This document shows, piece after piece, positions 1-8,038 of a stretch of DNA of 64,000 nt. The stretch is from JACRPH01 sp041665465. GTDB lineage: Archaea; Nanobdellota; Nanobdellia; Woesearchaeales; GW2011-AR9. Under the pieces are notes generated by a model that did not search any database, was not told the origin of the DNA, and saw only the letters and a list, made by a program, of their open reading frames with translations. Numbering within the stretch: the stretch's first letter is position 1; every line of letters begins with the position of its first letter. The stretch lies in NCBI GenBank assembly GCA_041665465.1, contig JBAYIU010000001.1, positions 62,001 through 126,000 of the forward strand, given 5' to 3'. Both the position numbers and the translations under genes were made by a program.

Positions 1-2
1 CA

Positions 3-374
3 GGAAAACTAACTTACACTCAATTTTTTAATCATTATCATTATCGGTTTGATTCAGTGAAGATCACTAGACCTGAAGATAGACCAAATTGGATAAGATA
101 TGAATTAGCTCAGCAAAATGATGGAAAAACGGACATTACCGTATTTTCTCCTCATTTCTCCCTAAAGAAAGGAATTATTCCCGTGACCTTTTCTCCCGAA
201 GCAAGAGAAAGATTAGGAGTGCAAGCAGCAAGAATATTAAACAGAAACGAAACTTCTGTCACTCTTACCGGATCCAGATGGTTCCTGGGGTATAAAGTAG
301 AGTTAAAAATGAGATCATCTCTTGACTTAGAAGACTATTTCTTTAGGGGTTATGCATTAAACAATAATAGCTAA
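3..374 (+). CDS. Hypothetical protein, 5' end cut by window edge
   Basis: The reading frame is open from base 3 with no stop upstream, so the gene begins outside the window. A GTG lies at 57, but the codons before it are also open and read as plausible protein. The visible 123 or so residues are mixed alpha/beta, with no membrane segment and no motif I recognise. It ends at TAA 372-374 and is convergent with the next minus-strand gene. Function unknown. Confidence 0.6.
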   Translation, partial: GKLTYTQFFNHYHYRFDSVKITRPEDRPNWIRYELAQQNDGKTDITVFSPHFSLKKGIIPVTFSPEARERLGVQAARILNRNETSVTLTGSRWFLGYKVELKMRSSLDLEDYFFRGYALNNNS

Positions 375-443
375 AGCTACGGATGCTCCTTCTGAGAGTT
401 AATATTTCTTCTATTTTAAAACAATAACCTTTTGACATCAATC

Positions 444-791
444 TCAAATGGGAAAATAATTGATATCAATACGATCATAAATGCTTCTACTGGTAAAATG
501 ACCTGCTCTTGTTTCTGGATCAATAGTCATTAATTCTTGCCATCTTTTTCTGCTTAGGTAGACATCATATTGGGTTTTTATCTCATGACCCCCAAATTCT
601 GGTTGAGAAACAATATTAAATCCGGAATTACATAAAGGACCAGGCTTAACTTTTTCTTGAACAGATAAGATAACCTTAGCATTTTTATCTCCAACCAGAG
701 TATATTCAATTCTTCCTTCTAGTTCTACCTGTTGCTTATCTTGATTATTTAGGGAGATATAAAGTCCTTCTCCACCGTGGGTTACGAACAT
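444..791 (-). CDS. Hypothetical protein, 115 aa
   Basis: A short soluble protein starting with ATG at 789-791, with no signal peptide or membrane segment. It has many beta-prone stretches and a charged C-terminal third. A TTTAAATTA-type TATA element near 824-832 on the minus strand gives a leader of about ten bases. It is divergent from the tRNA gene at 840, so the two share a short promoter region. I do not recognise the family; coding is supported by the good start context and low-repeat composition. Confidence 0.6.
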   Translation of the reverse strand: MFVTHGGEGLYISLNNQDKQQVELEGRIEYTLVGDKNAKVILSVQEKVKPGPLCNSGFNIVSQPEFGGHEIKTQYDVYLSRKRWQELMTIDPETRAGHFTSRSIYDRIDINYFPI

Positions 792-839
792 TTTACAAAC
801 GCAACCTTTTTAACTATTCACCTAATTTAAATATTTAAT

Positions 840-981
840 GGGGCTGTAGTCTAGCTTGGTAGGATTGGCGGTTCGGGTGATGAAGCCTGAAGTCTTCAAC
901 CTTTGGACTTCGTCCAAAAGGCCGCCAGGCCGGGGTTCAAAAGCAAGCAAGAAACGCTGCATGAAAGTCCTCGCAGCCCCA
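840..981 (+). tRNA. tRNA-Pro(CGG) with two introns
   Basis: The acceptor GGGGCTG (840-846) pairs with CAGCCCC (974-980), and A981 is the discriminator; CCA is not encoded. The anticodon stem GGCGG (867-871) pairs with CCGCC (922-926), and the loop TTCGGG gives anticodon CGG. Intron 1 (878-920, 43 nt) sits at 37/38. Its inner helix GATGAAG/CTTCGTC (879-885/908-914) and 3-nt bulges 876-878 and 919-921 make a bulge-helix-bulge, with one C-A mismatch in the central helix. The T-stem CGGGG/CCTCG (931-935/969-973) encloses intron 2 (942-967, 26 nt). There the central helix TTCA/TGAA and bulges AAA/AGT predict cuts that restore the canonical T-loop TTCAAAT. The mature tRNA would be 73 nt. Confidence 0.9.
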
Positions 982-1029
982 TTCATATTTCTAATCATTT
1001 AAAACATAAGAAAATTAAAAACGAAAAGA

Positions 1030-1425
1030 TTACTTTCTATAGACTAAATACTTCTCTCTTACCGGTTGAAGTACTTTCATCCCAATAACCTGTTTCTTCT
1101 TAGCCACAGCAACTTTTTGATGATCAACTTGCATAGAAGTTACTTTCTGTTCAAATTGATGTTCATGACCCACGAACTCTAACTTATCTCCTTGTTTAAT
1201 CTCATTCATCACTTCAATCACAGCTACGCTGATATGATCATAAAAGTGAGTAACCACTCCCGCTAAGGTTTTTTTAGGAATAACTGGTTTAGCAACAGTT
1301 TTTTTGACAACTTTTTTCACTGCGAGCTTCCGTTTAGGAGCTATTTTTCTAATAGGTTTAATCTTTTTGGCAGTGAGTCGTTTTGAAACGGGTTTAATCC
1401 TCTTTTTAATTATTTTTTTTGCCAT
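1030..1425 (-). CDS. Lys-rich tail fused to an EF-Tu domain 2-like barrel
   Basis: The first 55 or so residues are almost entirely Lys, Arg, Pro, Ile and Val, resembling nucleic-acid-binding tails. The C-terminal 75 residues begin at AGVVTHFYDHISVAVIEV and include IKQGDKLEFVGHEHQFEQ. This matches the beta-barrel of translation-factor domain 2 (a small translation elongation factor-like protein, as in several archaea). I chose ATG at 1423-1425 over the upstream TTG at 1429-1431. The family assignment is by motif shape. Binding to RNA or the ribosome is inferred from the basic tail; no GTPase domain is present. Confidence 0.65.
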   Translation of the reverse strand: MAKKIIKKRIKPVSKRLTAKKIKPIRKIAPKRKLAVKKVVKKTVAKPVIPKKTLAGVVTHFYDHISVAVIEVMNEIKQGDKLEFVGHEHQFEQKVTSMQVDHQKVAVAKKKQVIGMKVLQPVREKYLVYRK

Positions 1426-1480
1426 AATCAAGAGATAATTATCTAGTTTAAATGGTTTGCGAAAATGAGAAGTTTAGATT

Positions 1481-1507
1481 TAAAAAAAAAAGATAAAAAA
1501 ATAAAAC
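1481..1507 (-). terminator. Oligo-T terminator after the 71-aa gene
   Basis: On the minus strand the 27 bases following the stop codon read as runs of T (two runs of six or more). This fits intrinsic oligo-T termination in archaea. No hairpin is needed or seen. Confidence 0.4.
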
Positions 1508-1723
1508 TTACTTCTTCTTATGACGTAAGATAGCAGCAGTTACAGCAGCACCGATAGCTACTCCTACACCGGCAGCGATTAAAGCAGCTTTCTCGGGGTT
1601 CTTCTTCATAGCGCCATGTACTTTGCGTTCAGCTTCTCTTAACCTTGCCTTAACCTTCTTTAAGTGCCCTTGCACTGATTTCTGAAACTTACCAACTTTC
1701 TTTTTTACTACTTTTTTAACCAT
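1508..1723 (-). CDS. Small Lys-rich membrane-anchored protein (ElaB/DUF883-like)
   Basis: A 71-aa protein with a very basic N-terminal half (runs of KK, then KKVKARLREAERKV). It ends in one hydrophobic segment, about residues 46-66, preceded by KKNPEKAA and followed by RHKKK. This layout recalls ElaB/YqjD/DUF883 proteins, which tether ribosomes or nucleic acid to the membrane in bacteria; homology is not established. The Shine-Dalgarno GAGGT lies about 9 bases before the ATG. It follows the membrane gene at 2060 by 16 bases and is probably co-transcribed. Confidence 0.65.
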   Translation of the reverse strand: MVKKVVKKKVGKFQKSVQGHLKKVKARLREAERKVHGAMKKNPEKAALIAAGVGVAIGAAVTAAILRHKKK

Positions 1724-1739
1724 TTTAAGTACCTCTTTT

Positions 1740-2060
1740 TTAGTCTACTTTCGCTAACCATTTAAAGATTAGAGAAATGAGTATCAATCCTGCTCCAGAG
1801 ATTAAAAATCCCCACGCAAAATTTAATTTTAAATAATATTCTATGAAGAACACTAAGGAAATAAATATAAAAATCATTCCTAACAAAAAGAAGATAAAAG
1901 CAGCTAAGTTACGGAATATCTTCTTTTCGATCTTCTTGATCTTCTCTTTAAGATTATCTTTAATATTTCCAACTACGTTGCTGACTAAAGTATCTTTTAA
2001 ATTTCTCAAAAAACTGGAGAAAGATGATTCTTCTACAGGACTATCTTTTTTTTGGACCAT
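1740..2060 (-). CDS. Two-helix membrane protein (phage holin-family/DUF1469-like)
   Basis: 106 aa. A charged amphipathic N-terminal half (residues 1-50, with KDNLKEKIKKIEKK) is followed by two transmembrane helices at about 53-73 and 80-100. The layout resembles the Holin_X/DUF1469 superfamily, a family of small membrane proteins with no proven lysis role here. An AGAGGTAA Shine-Dalgarno precedes the ATG. A TATA element (minus-strand TTTATATACC, 2096-2105) lies upstream, leaving a leader of about 15-20 bases. First gene of an apparent two-gene unit with the Lys-rich anchor protein downstream. Confidence 0.65.
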   Translation of the reverse strand: MVQKKDSPVEESSFSSFLRNLKDTLVSNVVGNIKDNLKEKIKKIEKKIFRNLAAFIFFLLGMIFIFISLVFFIEYYLKLNFAWGFLISGAGLILISLIFKWLAKVD

Positions 2061-2095
2061 GATTTACCTCTTTTTAGTATATAGAATCTTTATGA

Positions 2096-2105
2096 GGTAT
2101 ATAAA
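2096..2105 (-). promoter_or_regulatory. TATA box for the 2060-1508 unit
   Basis: Minus-strand TTTATATACC lies about 40 bases before the ATG at 2060. A Shine-Dalgarno AGAGGTAA lies between them, so this is a leadered promoter. Confidence 0.5.
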
Positions 2106-2163
2106 TATTTTGTTAATGAGAAAATATCTAAGAGAAAAGAAAGTAAGTTAAGATAGATTAGAG

Positions 2164-2192
2164 AAAGAAGAAAAAGAAACAAAAAAATAAAA
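2164..2192 (-). terminator. T-rich terminator after the nucleotidyltransferase-HEPN gene
   Basis: The minus strand immediately after the stop at 2193 reads as T-rich sequence with one run of seven T. This is consistent with archaeal oligo-T termination. Confidence 0.35.
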
Positions 2193-4109
2193 TTAATAAT
2201 TGACTAACACTTCTGCATCTCGGCCAAAAATGTTCTTGATGTCATCAAAGATAGGCTCTTTAATGAAAGCTCGTTGAGGCATAGTAGTGCTAGAAAGAGC
2301 TTTCTCATATTCTTCCAAGCTACTTTCTTCTCTGTTCCCCAAACTACCATCAGGATTAATCTTAGCTTTCTCGATCTTATGAGATTCACGAGCATCAATG
2401 TCATGGATAATGTAAGCAACCTTATCCAATAACACAATCTCGGAATATTTGTTTCCGCGTTTAATCCTTATCTTAGCTCTTTCAAACTCTCTGCCACGCT
2501 TGCGTTGCAAGTATTCAATCAAGAATTGGATCAAACCTGTGCTTCCTTTACGAGCATTTTCTACATCGATCTTAGTCAATTTACCGGCATCATACTTTTT
2601 CTTAGATTCAATAATCTCGTTAAGATCACGTAAGAATCTAGCTGGAACTTTTCCAGTACTGATCAACTCTCTTTCAAAGATGTTAACTAGATCCACATCT
2701 CCAGCACGTTCGATCCCTTCTTGTTTAAGTACATCACGAATAATGGTAACTACTTCCTCATATAACATGACAGTAGTCTTGCGGTCGTGCATCTCTTCAA
2801 TATCCTTAAACAGTTTCTTGATACGTTCTAAGAATCGTTCTGAATCTTTGATCAACTGATCTAACTCAGTACCGCTAAGTTCAGTCTTAGTACCATGTTC
2901 AATATCTTTTCTGACTTTAACATTATTTCTCAAGATGTCTACGTATTCTTTCTCCAACAATTTTTCTTTCTTAACCAAAACTTCTTCTAATACATCAGGA
3001 GTTTCTCTAGGTGTAGGTGGAGGTAATCCATACAACATCAAAGCAGCTTGACTGGGAGTTAAGATGGCATAATAAGTATCTTCCATAGCCATATCTTTCA
3101 GTCTTAACTTTACCCTACTGATAGTTTGCTCACCAGTACTCATGAACAAGTCAATAGCTTCTCGGCTAGGCTTAATTCTACCCATTCTTAACAACTGTTT
3201 CCAAGGCATGAAAATTCCTCGGTCATAAAAGGGAACTCCATCTCTTAACAAAGTGAAAATTATGGGGTTAGCCTCTTTCAAAGATTCCCAGAAATCGGTT
3301 AAGATGTACACTTGGATGTTTAATTTATTCTGAATTCCAGTCATCTGGCCCGCTTCTACTCCCATACCAATAATTATCGCTCGAAGTTTATCCTTCAACT
3401 CTAACCGAGTCATCTTTTTTACATCGGTATCATCAATAACTATCCATACGTCGATATCAGACTGAGCAGTAGCTCTTCCTTGAGTTAAAGATCCAGCTAA
3501 AACGTAACTTAAAATATACTTATCAAATTTCTTGATAACCATAGATTTATGGATTTCAGCGATCTTGATTGCTGCCAACATTCCGGTATCATGGATAGGT
3601 GCACTCATAGAGATAAGTTTGTTCAATTCATACTTAGCATCGTAAGAATTCTGCCATAGATCAGTTAAAAGAACACTCTGAGGAACAATATTCTTGTCCA
3701 CTTCTTCTGCAATCTTCTGGATAATGGTAGAAAACTTTTGATAAAGTTCATCTTTAGTCATCTTTTGACTAGTGGTATCGTCAACTAAAACTAAAACGTG
3801 AATTTTATTCTCATCAATCTTCTTCTCTTCTTTAGAAGGTTCTTCCGGTTGTCCTTCCGGTTTAGGCATGGCTTTCTCTGGGGGTAAAAGTGCTATCCCG
3901 GTAATATAGTCACCAAATTTCTCTAAAACTTTAGATTTGAAACTATCTAATTTACCTTTTAATGCTTCCAACTTCTTCTCCACTTCAGGAGGTAATTTAG
4001 GAAGGGTTGAAGGCATCGCACCAGTTAAAGAAGTATCTTTAGGTGCATTAGAAGCAACGACGGGTTTAATATTTTTAGGTTGTACAGACTTATTTTCTTT
4101 TTTAGCCAT
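2193..4109 (-). CDS. Large nucleotidyltransferase with degenerate repeat and HEPN-like domain
   Basis: About 638 aa. From the upstream ATG (4118) the numbering is: a Pro/Lys-rich N-terminus; a degenerate copy of the fold at about 67-191 (KFGDYITGIALLPP, VLVLVDDTTSQKMTKDEL); an intact MNT-type core at about 197-310 with G209-S210, ten residues, then D221-I-D223; and a helical region from about 320 carrying RKDIEH (403-408), the Rx4H signature of HEPN domains. The first copy lost the GS pair but kept VDD, so it is probably inactive. The start was moved to the second ATG (4107-4109), because GAGGAG abuts the first ATG with no spacing and lies 9 bases from the second. NMP transfer to its own HEPN part or to a partner is inferred from MNT-HEPN families. 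Confidence 0.75.
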   Translation of the reverse strand: MAKKENKSVQPKNIKPVVASNAPKDTSLTGAMPSTLPKLPPEVEKKLEALKGKLDSFKSKVLEKFGDYITGIALLPPEKAMPKPEGQPEEPSKEEKKIDENKIHVLVLVDDTTSQKMTKDELYQKFSTIIQKIAEEVDKNIVPQSVLLTDLWQNSYDAKYELNKLISMSAPIHDTGMLAAIKIAEIHKSMVIKKFDKYILSYVLAGSLTQGRATAQSDIDVWIVIDDTDVKKMTRLELKDKLRAIIIGMGVEAGQMTGIQNKLNIQVYILTDFWESLKEANPIIFTLLRDGVPFYDRGIFMPWKQLLRMGRIKPSREAIDLFMSTGEQTISRVKLRLKDMAMEDTYYAILTPSQAALMLYGLPPPTPRETPDVLEEVLVKKEKLLEKEYVDILRNNVKVRKDIEHGTKTELSGTELDQLIKDSERFLERIKKLFKDIEEMHDRKTTVMLYEEVVTIIRDVLKQEGIERAGDVDLVNIFERELISTGKVPARFLRDLNEIIESKKKYDAGKLTKIDVENARKGSTGLIQFLIEYLQRKRGREFERAKIRIKRGNKYSEIVLLDKVAYIIHDIDARESHKIEKAKINPDGSLGNREESSLEEYEKALSSTTMPQRAFIKEPIFDDIKNIFGRDAEVLVNY

Positions 4110-4282
4110 ATTGTTCATCTCCTCGGTTGTGACAATTAAATCTTATTCTTCATTATATGTTTTGCATACTTATATGAGTTTAGGGGAGTGGTGAGACATT
4201 TTGGTCACAAGGAAAATACCTTACAGAAATGAATGGAGTTTAGAAAAAAGAAATTATTGTTATATTATCAAACATTGTAAGA

Positions 4283-5215
4283 TTACAGTTTGACAAGATA
4301 TTTTCTAAGATTGATGTTCTCATAAGCTACTTTAGGACCATCAACCGAAACCATTCCCACCATTAAGCGATCCATACAAGATGCATTATAAAAGAGAGTT
4401 GGAACAAATAGTCCTGCTTCAACAGCTTTACATTCTAAATCATGGGCTCTTCCAGCAGATTCGTGAAAGTGGCCAGTAATGTTTTTAGTAACTCCTAACC
4501 GCTCAAAAAGGGATTTTAAGAGTGGATTGCCACGATTTTCTTTCTTTAAGGTTATCGGCGCACCTTGCCTGACAAGTTCATAACCAACTGGTCCAGGAAA
4601 GATACTTCCGACTTCACAAACTTGATCCCCTAATTGAAACTGCCTTCTAGTCTCCCAGAACTCGGCCATATCTACACCGGTCTCAACACAACTAAATTTT
4701 CCCGGAATATGACTAAAGACAATAGTCTTATCGGGAGCAGAGAGAAGTTTTTGGAGATCTACCATGTTAAAGATTCTAATATATCCTTCCTGATTAGCAT
4801 AAACTCCAGTGGGATTCTGATCTTCAAGAGCGTAACCATGTTGAACTGCATCTCCAGCTCTCCAGTCAGAACCAGGTAGAAAAACTAAATGATGATCCTC
4901 TTGTTCTACTTTAGGATGAGCTAAGGTGTTAACTAAGTTACCATATTTTCCGACAAAGTGGTCTAAGACTGGCTCAAAAATCTTAACTTCTTCATGACTT
5001 CCAGGAAGAACATAAGTTTCTAAACCAGATTGGCCAGCAAGATCAAGAAGAGTTGCAAAGTAATCTTGAGAATTATACCCCGATCGTTCTCCGAAGAGAT
5101 CACCATTCAAGACTAAAGCATCTACTTCTTCGTCTTTTAAAATTTGAATTATTGCGGGAACAGCACGAATATCGATGTCGTGCATGTCTGAAATAATACC
5201 ATATGTTTTTGTCAT
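4283..5215 (-). CDS. Calcineurin-like metallophosphoesterase
   Basis: 310 aa with the full metallophosphoesterase metal-ligand order: D10-x-H12 (SDMHD), G38-D39 (NGDLFGE), G72-S-H74-E (a GSHE variant of GNHE), a HIPG histidine mid-protein, and GHFHE near the C-terminus. Two-metal phosphodiester or phosphomonoester hydrolysis is the family reaction; the substrate cannot be told. No signal peptide, so it is cytoplasmic. A minus-strand TTTATAAA box at 5237-5244, centred 25.5 bases from the ATG, indicates a leaderless monocistronic mRNA. Confidence 0.85.
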   Translation of the reverse strand: MTKTYGIISDMHDIDIRAVPAIIQILKDEEVDALVLNGDLFGERSGYNSQDYFATLLDLAGQSGLETYVLPGSHEEVKIFEPVLDHFVGKYGNLVNTLAHPKVEQEDHHLVFLPGSDWRAGDAVQHGYALEDQNPTGVYANQEGYIRIFNMVDLQKLLSAPDKTIVFSHIPGKFSCVETGVDMAEFWETRRQFQLGDQVCEVGSIFPGPVGYELVRQGAPITLKKENRGNPLLKSLFERLGVTKNITGHFHESAGRAHDLECKAVEAGLFVPTLFYNASCMDRLMVGMVSVDGPKVAYENINLRKYLVKL

Positions 5216-5288
5216 AACTATTGGGATAGCCAGTTATTTATAAAGGTTTTGTTAGTTACCCCCATTAAGTAATAACTTAACCAAAAGA

Positions 5289-5296
5289 TTTATATA
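5289..5296 (+). promoter_or_regulatory. TATA box of the 208-aa gene at 5359
   Basis: TTTATATA lies 70 bases before the ATG. The predicted transcript starts near 5315 and has a leader carrying AGAGGTAA, one of the leadered genes of the window. Confidence 0.5.
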
Positions 5297-5358
5297 TTAG
5301 AACGATTATATAGTAGTATCAACAATTATTTAACCAACAAAAGAGGTAAATACACAAA

Positions 5359-5985
5359 ATGGCCACAATTGGAGATTATCAAGCTGCACAGAAACAAGCA
5401 CGAATGAGTATCGAAACTGTTAACCGTCGAATCAGGCAAGCTTACGATCTTGCTCAAGCTACTACTAATGACGGGACTTATGATGACTTAGAAAAATTAG
5501 TAGATGACAGTGCCAGACAAACTTTTGTGGATACTTTAGTGGATAATTTATCTTCTTGCTTAAATGCAACTATTGAAGGTACTCCAGAAACTCGCATCAT
5601 CGCTGAAGCATTAGCTATGGACGGATTTTATGGATTCACTAGGGAAAATGTAACTGCTTTCGTAAGTTCTGCTAAAGGAAATACTAATTTTGACGGATTT
5701 ATGAAATATCTTAATAATCAGGATTATACCCATTACCAAGATAAAATAGAACTAAGAGCTAGAGCTCATATCTCAATCTTAGACGGAATAAGTACCAGGG
5801 ACGTTTTAAGTTATGTCGGAATTACCGATACTAGCCATATTGTTATGGACAGAGTAGATTTAAGAGCCAAAGCAGAATTAATGGGAACCTTCGAACAGTA
5901 TGGGGCAATTCCTAAAAAATGGTTAGAAAGCAAGCCTTACTGGAGCACTTTAGTACTTCCAGGGGGAATTGTTACCCCACGTTAA
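5359..5985 (+). CDS. Hypothetical helical protein, paralog of the next gene
   Basis: 208 aa, mostly alpha-helical, with no signal peptide or membrane segment. Its central and C-terminal parts align with the next gene over most of its length. Examples are EALAMDGFYGFTREN against KELLMNAYAGTTKAQ, DVLSYVGITD against DIVKYTGVSK, and GTFEQYGAIPKKWLES against RAYEEQGVVAEKALKK. The two are therefore a diverged tandem duplication of the same length. A strong AGAGGTAA Shine-Dalgarno precedes the ATG. Family unknown. Confidence 0.7.
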   Translation: MATIGDYQAAQKQARMSIETVNRRIRQAYDLAQATTNDGTYDDLEKLVDDSARQTFVDTLVDNLSSCLNATIEGTPETRIIAEALAMDGFYGFTRENVTAFVSSAKGNTNFDGFMKYLNNQDYTHYQDKIELRARAHISILDGISTRDVLSYVGITDTSHIVMDRVDLRAKAELMGTFEQYGAIPKKWLESKPYWSTLVLPGGIVTPR

Positions 5986-5995
5986 GCTCAATTTA

Positions 5996-6020
5996 ATCTT
6001 TTTTCTTTAGTTTTTGTTTA
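5996..6020 (+). terminator. Oligo-T terminator after the 5359 gene
   Basis: Runs of six T and five T lie within 35 bases of the stop codon. A new TATA box for the next gene follows at 6056, which fits separate transcription. Confidence 0.35.
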
Positions 6021-6055
6021 GATTTTAGTTATTAATATCCTCAAGCAACGAAAGG

Positions 6056-6063
6056 TTTATATT
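6056..6063 (+). promoter_or_regulatory. TATA box, leaderless promoter of the 6087 gene
   Basis: TTTATATT is centred 27.5 bases before the ATG at 6087 and there is no Shine-Dalgarno. This is a clear example of the leaderless arrangement seen across the window. Confidence 0.6.
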
Positions 6064-6086
6064 CATAAATTTTTTAATTCCTAATT

Positions 6087-6713
6087 ATGGCAGATAAAAA
6101 GGATGAACTTCCAGAGCATATTGCTAAATTTCAAAAGCTTTCTAAGGCAGCTAAAAAGATGCTTTCTACCATGGAACGTAATCACCGTGGTGCTTATGAT
6201 GCCGCGGTCGATAAGCATTTAATGAAAGATGGTCAAGTAGACACAGATTTGTTAGATGAGGATAGCGTTCAAGAAAGATTTGCTAATGAGATGGCAGATC
6301 ATTACATTTCTAAAGCGAAACAGGTCTTTAAGGTTAAGGAAGGAGATAAAGAGAAACTAGGAGATATGGAGAAAGAGTTGTTGATGAATGCCTATGCTGG
6401 AACTACTAAAGCTCAACTACTTCAACATATAAGACAATATGGAAAAAGATTTACATTTGACCATTTCTACGGAGAATTAAGACCGGGTATGACAGAACAA
6501 ATACAAAATAATTTAAATGCAGCTTCTGCTTCCCATTTCAAGAAAGAACATATCGGGGATATTGTTAAATATACAGGAGTAAGCAAATTTGTTGATAAAG
6601 ACAAAATGAGGATAGATGATGCAGTAGGATTACTACGTGCTTATGAAGAACAAGGAGTTGTTGCAGAAAAAGCACTTAAGAAAGCTCTTTATTATAAGAA
6701 GCCTGCCCAATAG
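6087..6713 (+). CDS. Hypothetical charged helical protein, paralog of the previous gene
   Basis: 208 aa, rich in Lys, Asp and Glu, predicted helical and soluble. The pairing with the upstream gene (same length, conserved GxT/YGK...FDHF and DIVKYTGV...EEQGVV segments) shows a duplication followed by strong divergence. It has its own leaderless promoter (TATA 6056-6063), so the pair is not strictly one operon. No catalytic motif seen; function unknown. Confidence 0.7.
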   Translation: MADKKDELPEHIAKFQKLSKAAKKMLSTMERNHRGAYDAAVDKHLMKDGQVDTDLLDEDSVQERFANEMADHYISKAKQVFKVKEGDKEKLGDMEKELLMNAYAGTTKAQLLQHIRQYGKRFTFDHFYGELRPGMTEQIQNNLNAASASHFKKEHIGDIVKYTGVSKFVDKDKMRIDDAVGLLRAYEEQGVVAEKALKKALYYKKPAQ

Positions 6714-6776
6714 CAATACTTTTATGTCTCACTTCTTTCCATAATACTTTTATTCTAGTTTGTCTTAAGAGTATCC

Positions 6777-7418
6777 ATGATTACATCTCTGTCTCACTAT
6801 AGTACTATTGATGATTCTTTAGATTATTTGGGGGATGCTTCTTTGGGAGAGGATAACCTTCTCCAACTTCAACTCTATTCTATGGGGGGAGCAGTTATCG
6901 GAAATGATGGCAAAATGTATGTCCACCCGCAAAGTGATAGAAAGGAAGCACATCAACAAGAAGCTCGAGTAATGAAAAAAGTAGTCAATAATTATTTAGA
7001 TTCTAAAGTAGGAAAAGCATTTACTAATTATGTTAAACAACAAGGTAAGAAATTTACTCCCATTGTAGGTATTGGAACAGAAGATCTAGGAGAAAATACT
7101 GTTGCGGCATTAAGAACTAACGATTTAGAAGCAGTATTGTTAAGTAATTATGATGGAAAAGGGATAGAGAAAAGAGCTTTAGAAATGGCTCAAGCATATG
7201 GAATCCTGGATACTCAAATGATGTTAGATTATGTAATCACTCATGAACTAGCTCATGCTGCGGGATATAAATCAGAAGCAGATACAGAAAGATTTGTGGG
7301 CCAGTTTTATACTAATCTGGCTCAAAGATCTACTGGAAAAGAACAAGAGAAATATTTAGTTCTAGCAGCAGTAGCAGGAATGAGAGCGGAAGAAGCGGGT
7401 AAGAAAGAGAATAACTAG
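6777..7418 (+). CDS. Putative zinc metallopeptidase (HExxH)
   Basis: 213 aa. HELAH at residues 156-160 follows a hydrophobic helix (LDYVITHELAHAAGY), with acidic residues E167 and E171 downstream that could be the third zinc ligand. This is the gluzincin-like arrangement. The rest of the protein matches nothing I recognise. There is no signal peptide, so the peptidase would act in the cytoplasm. A TTTTATTC element at 6748-6755 is placed 25.5 bases before the ATG. It follows the paralog pair with a 63-base gap; a role in processing those proteins is only a guess from position. Confidence 0.65.
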   Translation: MITSLSHYSTIDDSLDYLGDASLGEDNLLQLQLYSMGGAVIGNDGKMYVHPQSDRKEAHQQEARVMKKVVNNYLDSKVGKAFTNYVKQQGKKFTPIVGIGTEDLGENTVAALRTNDLEAVLLSNYDGKGIEKRALEMAQAYGILDTQMMLDYVITHELAHAAGYKSEADTERFVGQFYTNLAQRSTGKEQEKYLVLAAVAGMRAEEAGKKENN

Positions 7419-7462
7419 ATTCTTACTAAAGATTTTAATATAAAACCTTCTTCTAAGTAAGA

Positions 7463-8038
7463 ATGGAAATAATAGATGAAAAGCATATTGTATTAAAACG
7501 AGATTTAAATGAATTAGATCTATTTGTTCTTAAGTTCATCAGAGCTATTGAGAAATACACTCCTTATGTTATTATTTCCGGATATGTAGCACTATTATTT
7601 GGTCGTTCTAGAGGAACGGAAGATGTAGATGTGTTCATCACTCCCTTAGATAAAGAAAAATTCCATCTAATCTATTCTGAATTAATACAAATGGGATTTT
7701 GGGCGATTAATACCGATAACGAAGAGGAGTTATATTCCATGTTGAAAAGTGGGTTAGCCATTCGTTTTGCCGAAAAAGGGAAAGTCATCCCAAATATGGA
7801 AGTAAAATTTACTAAAGATATTATCGATTACATAACTTTAGAAGAAAAGATTTCTGTACAGACCAAACAAGGTGAACTTTTAATCTCCAACCTTGCTTTT
7901 CAGGTAGCATATAAAAGATTTATTCTGACTAGTCCAAAAGACTTAGAAGATGCCCTATTCTTACAAAGATTATTCAACATTAATGACGAAAGAATTAATA
8001 AGTATAAACATATTCTAAAAGAACATGGCAGACTCTAA
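7463..8038 (+). CDS. AbiEii/MNT-like nucleotidyltransferase
   Basis: 191 aa. The core IISGYVALLFGRSRGTEDVDVFI gives S39-G40 and D54-x-D56, the metal-binding Asp pair of the DNA polymerase beta superfamily. It is closest in spacing to AbiEii-type or minimal nucleotidyltransferases that nominate targets in toxin-antitoxin systems. A TTTTAATATAAA element centred about 26 bases before the ATG indicates a leaderless mRNA. Its 3' end overlaps the next gene by 14 bases, so the two are translated as a pair. AbiEii toxins normally follow an AbiEi regulator; here the small partner lies downstream instead. Confidence 0.75.
   Translation: MEIIDEKHIVLKRDLNELDLFVLKFIRAIEKYTPYVIISGYVALLFGRSRGTEDVDVFITPLDKEKFHLIYSELIQMGFWAINTDNEEELYSMLKSGLAIRFAEKGKVIPNMEVKFTKDIIDYITLEEKISVQTKQGELLISNLAFQVAYKRFILTSPKDLEDALFLQRLFNINDERINKYKHILKEHGRL

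Noticed and set aside
432..460. A bacterial-looking promoter, TTGACA then 17 bases then AATAAT, tempting because of the sigma factor in the window.
   Set aside because: It lies at the 3' end of a minus-strand gene and points into that gene's antisense, with no plus-strand gene behind it. One chance match in 64 kb is expected.
903..1088. A 61-codon open frame on the plus strand.
   Set aside because: It overlaps the 3' half of the tRNA-Pro gene, including both splice sites, and has no promoter or Shine-Dalgarno.
2449..2859. A 136-codon open frame antisense to the large nucleotidyltransferase gene.
   Set aside because: No start signal, Ser/Leu-rich translation typical of an antisense shadow, and the sense frame has recognisable domains.
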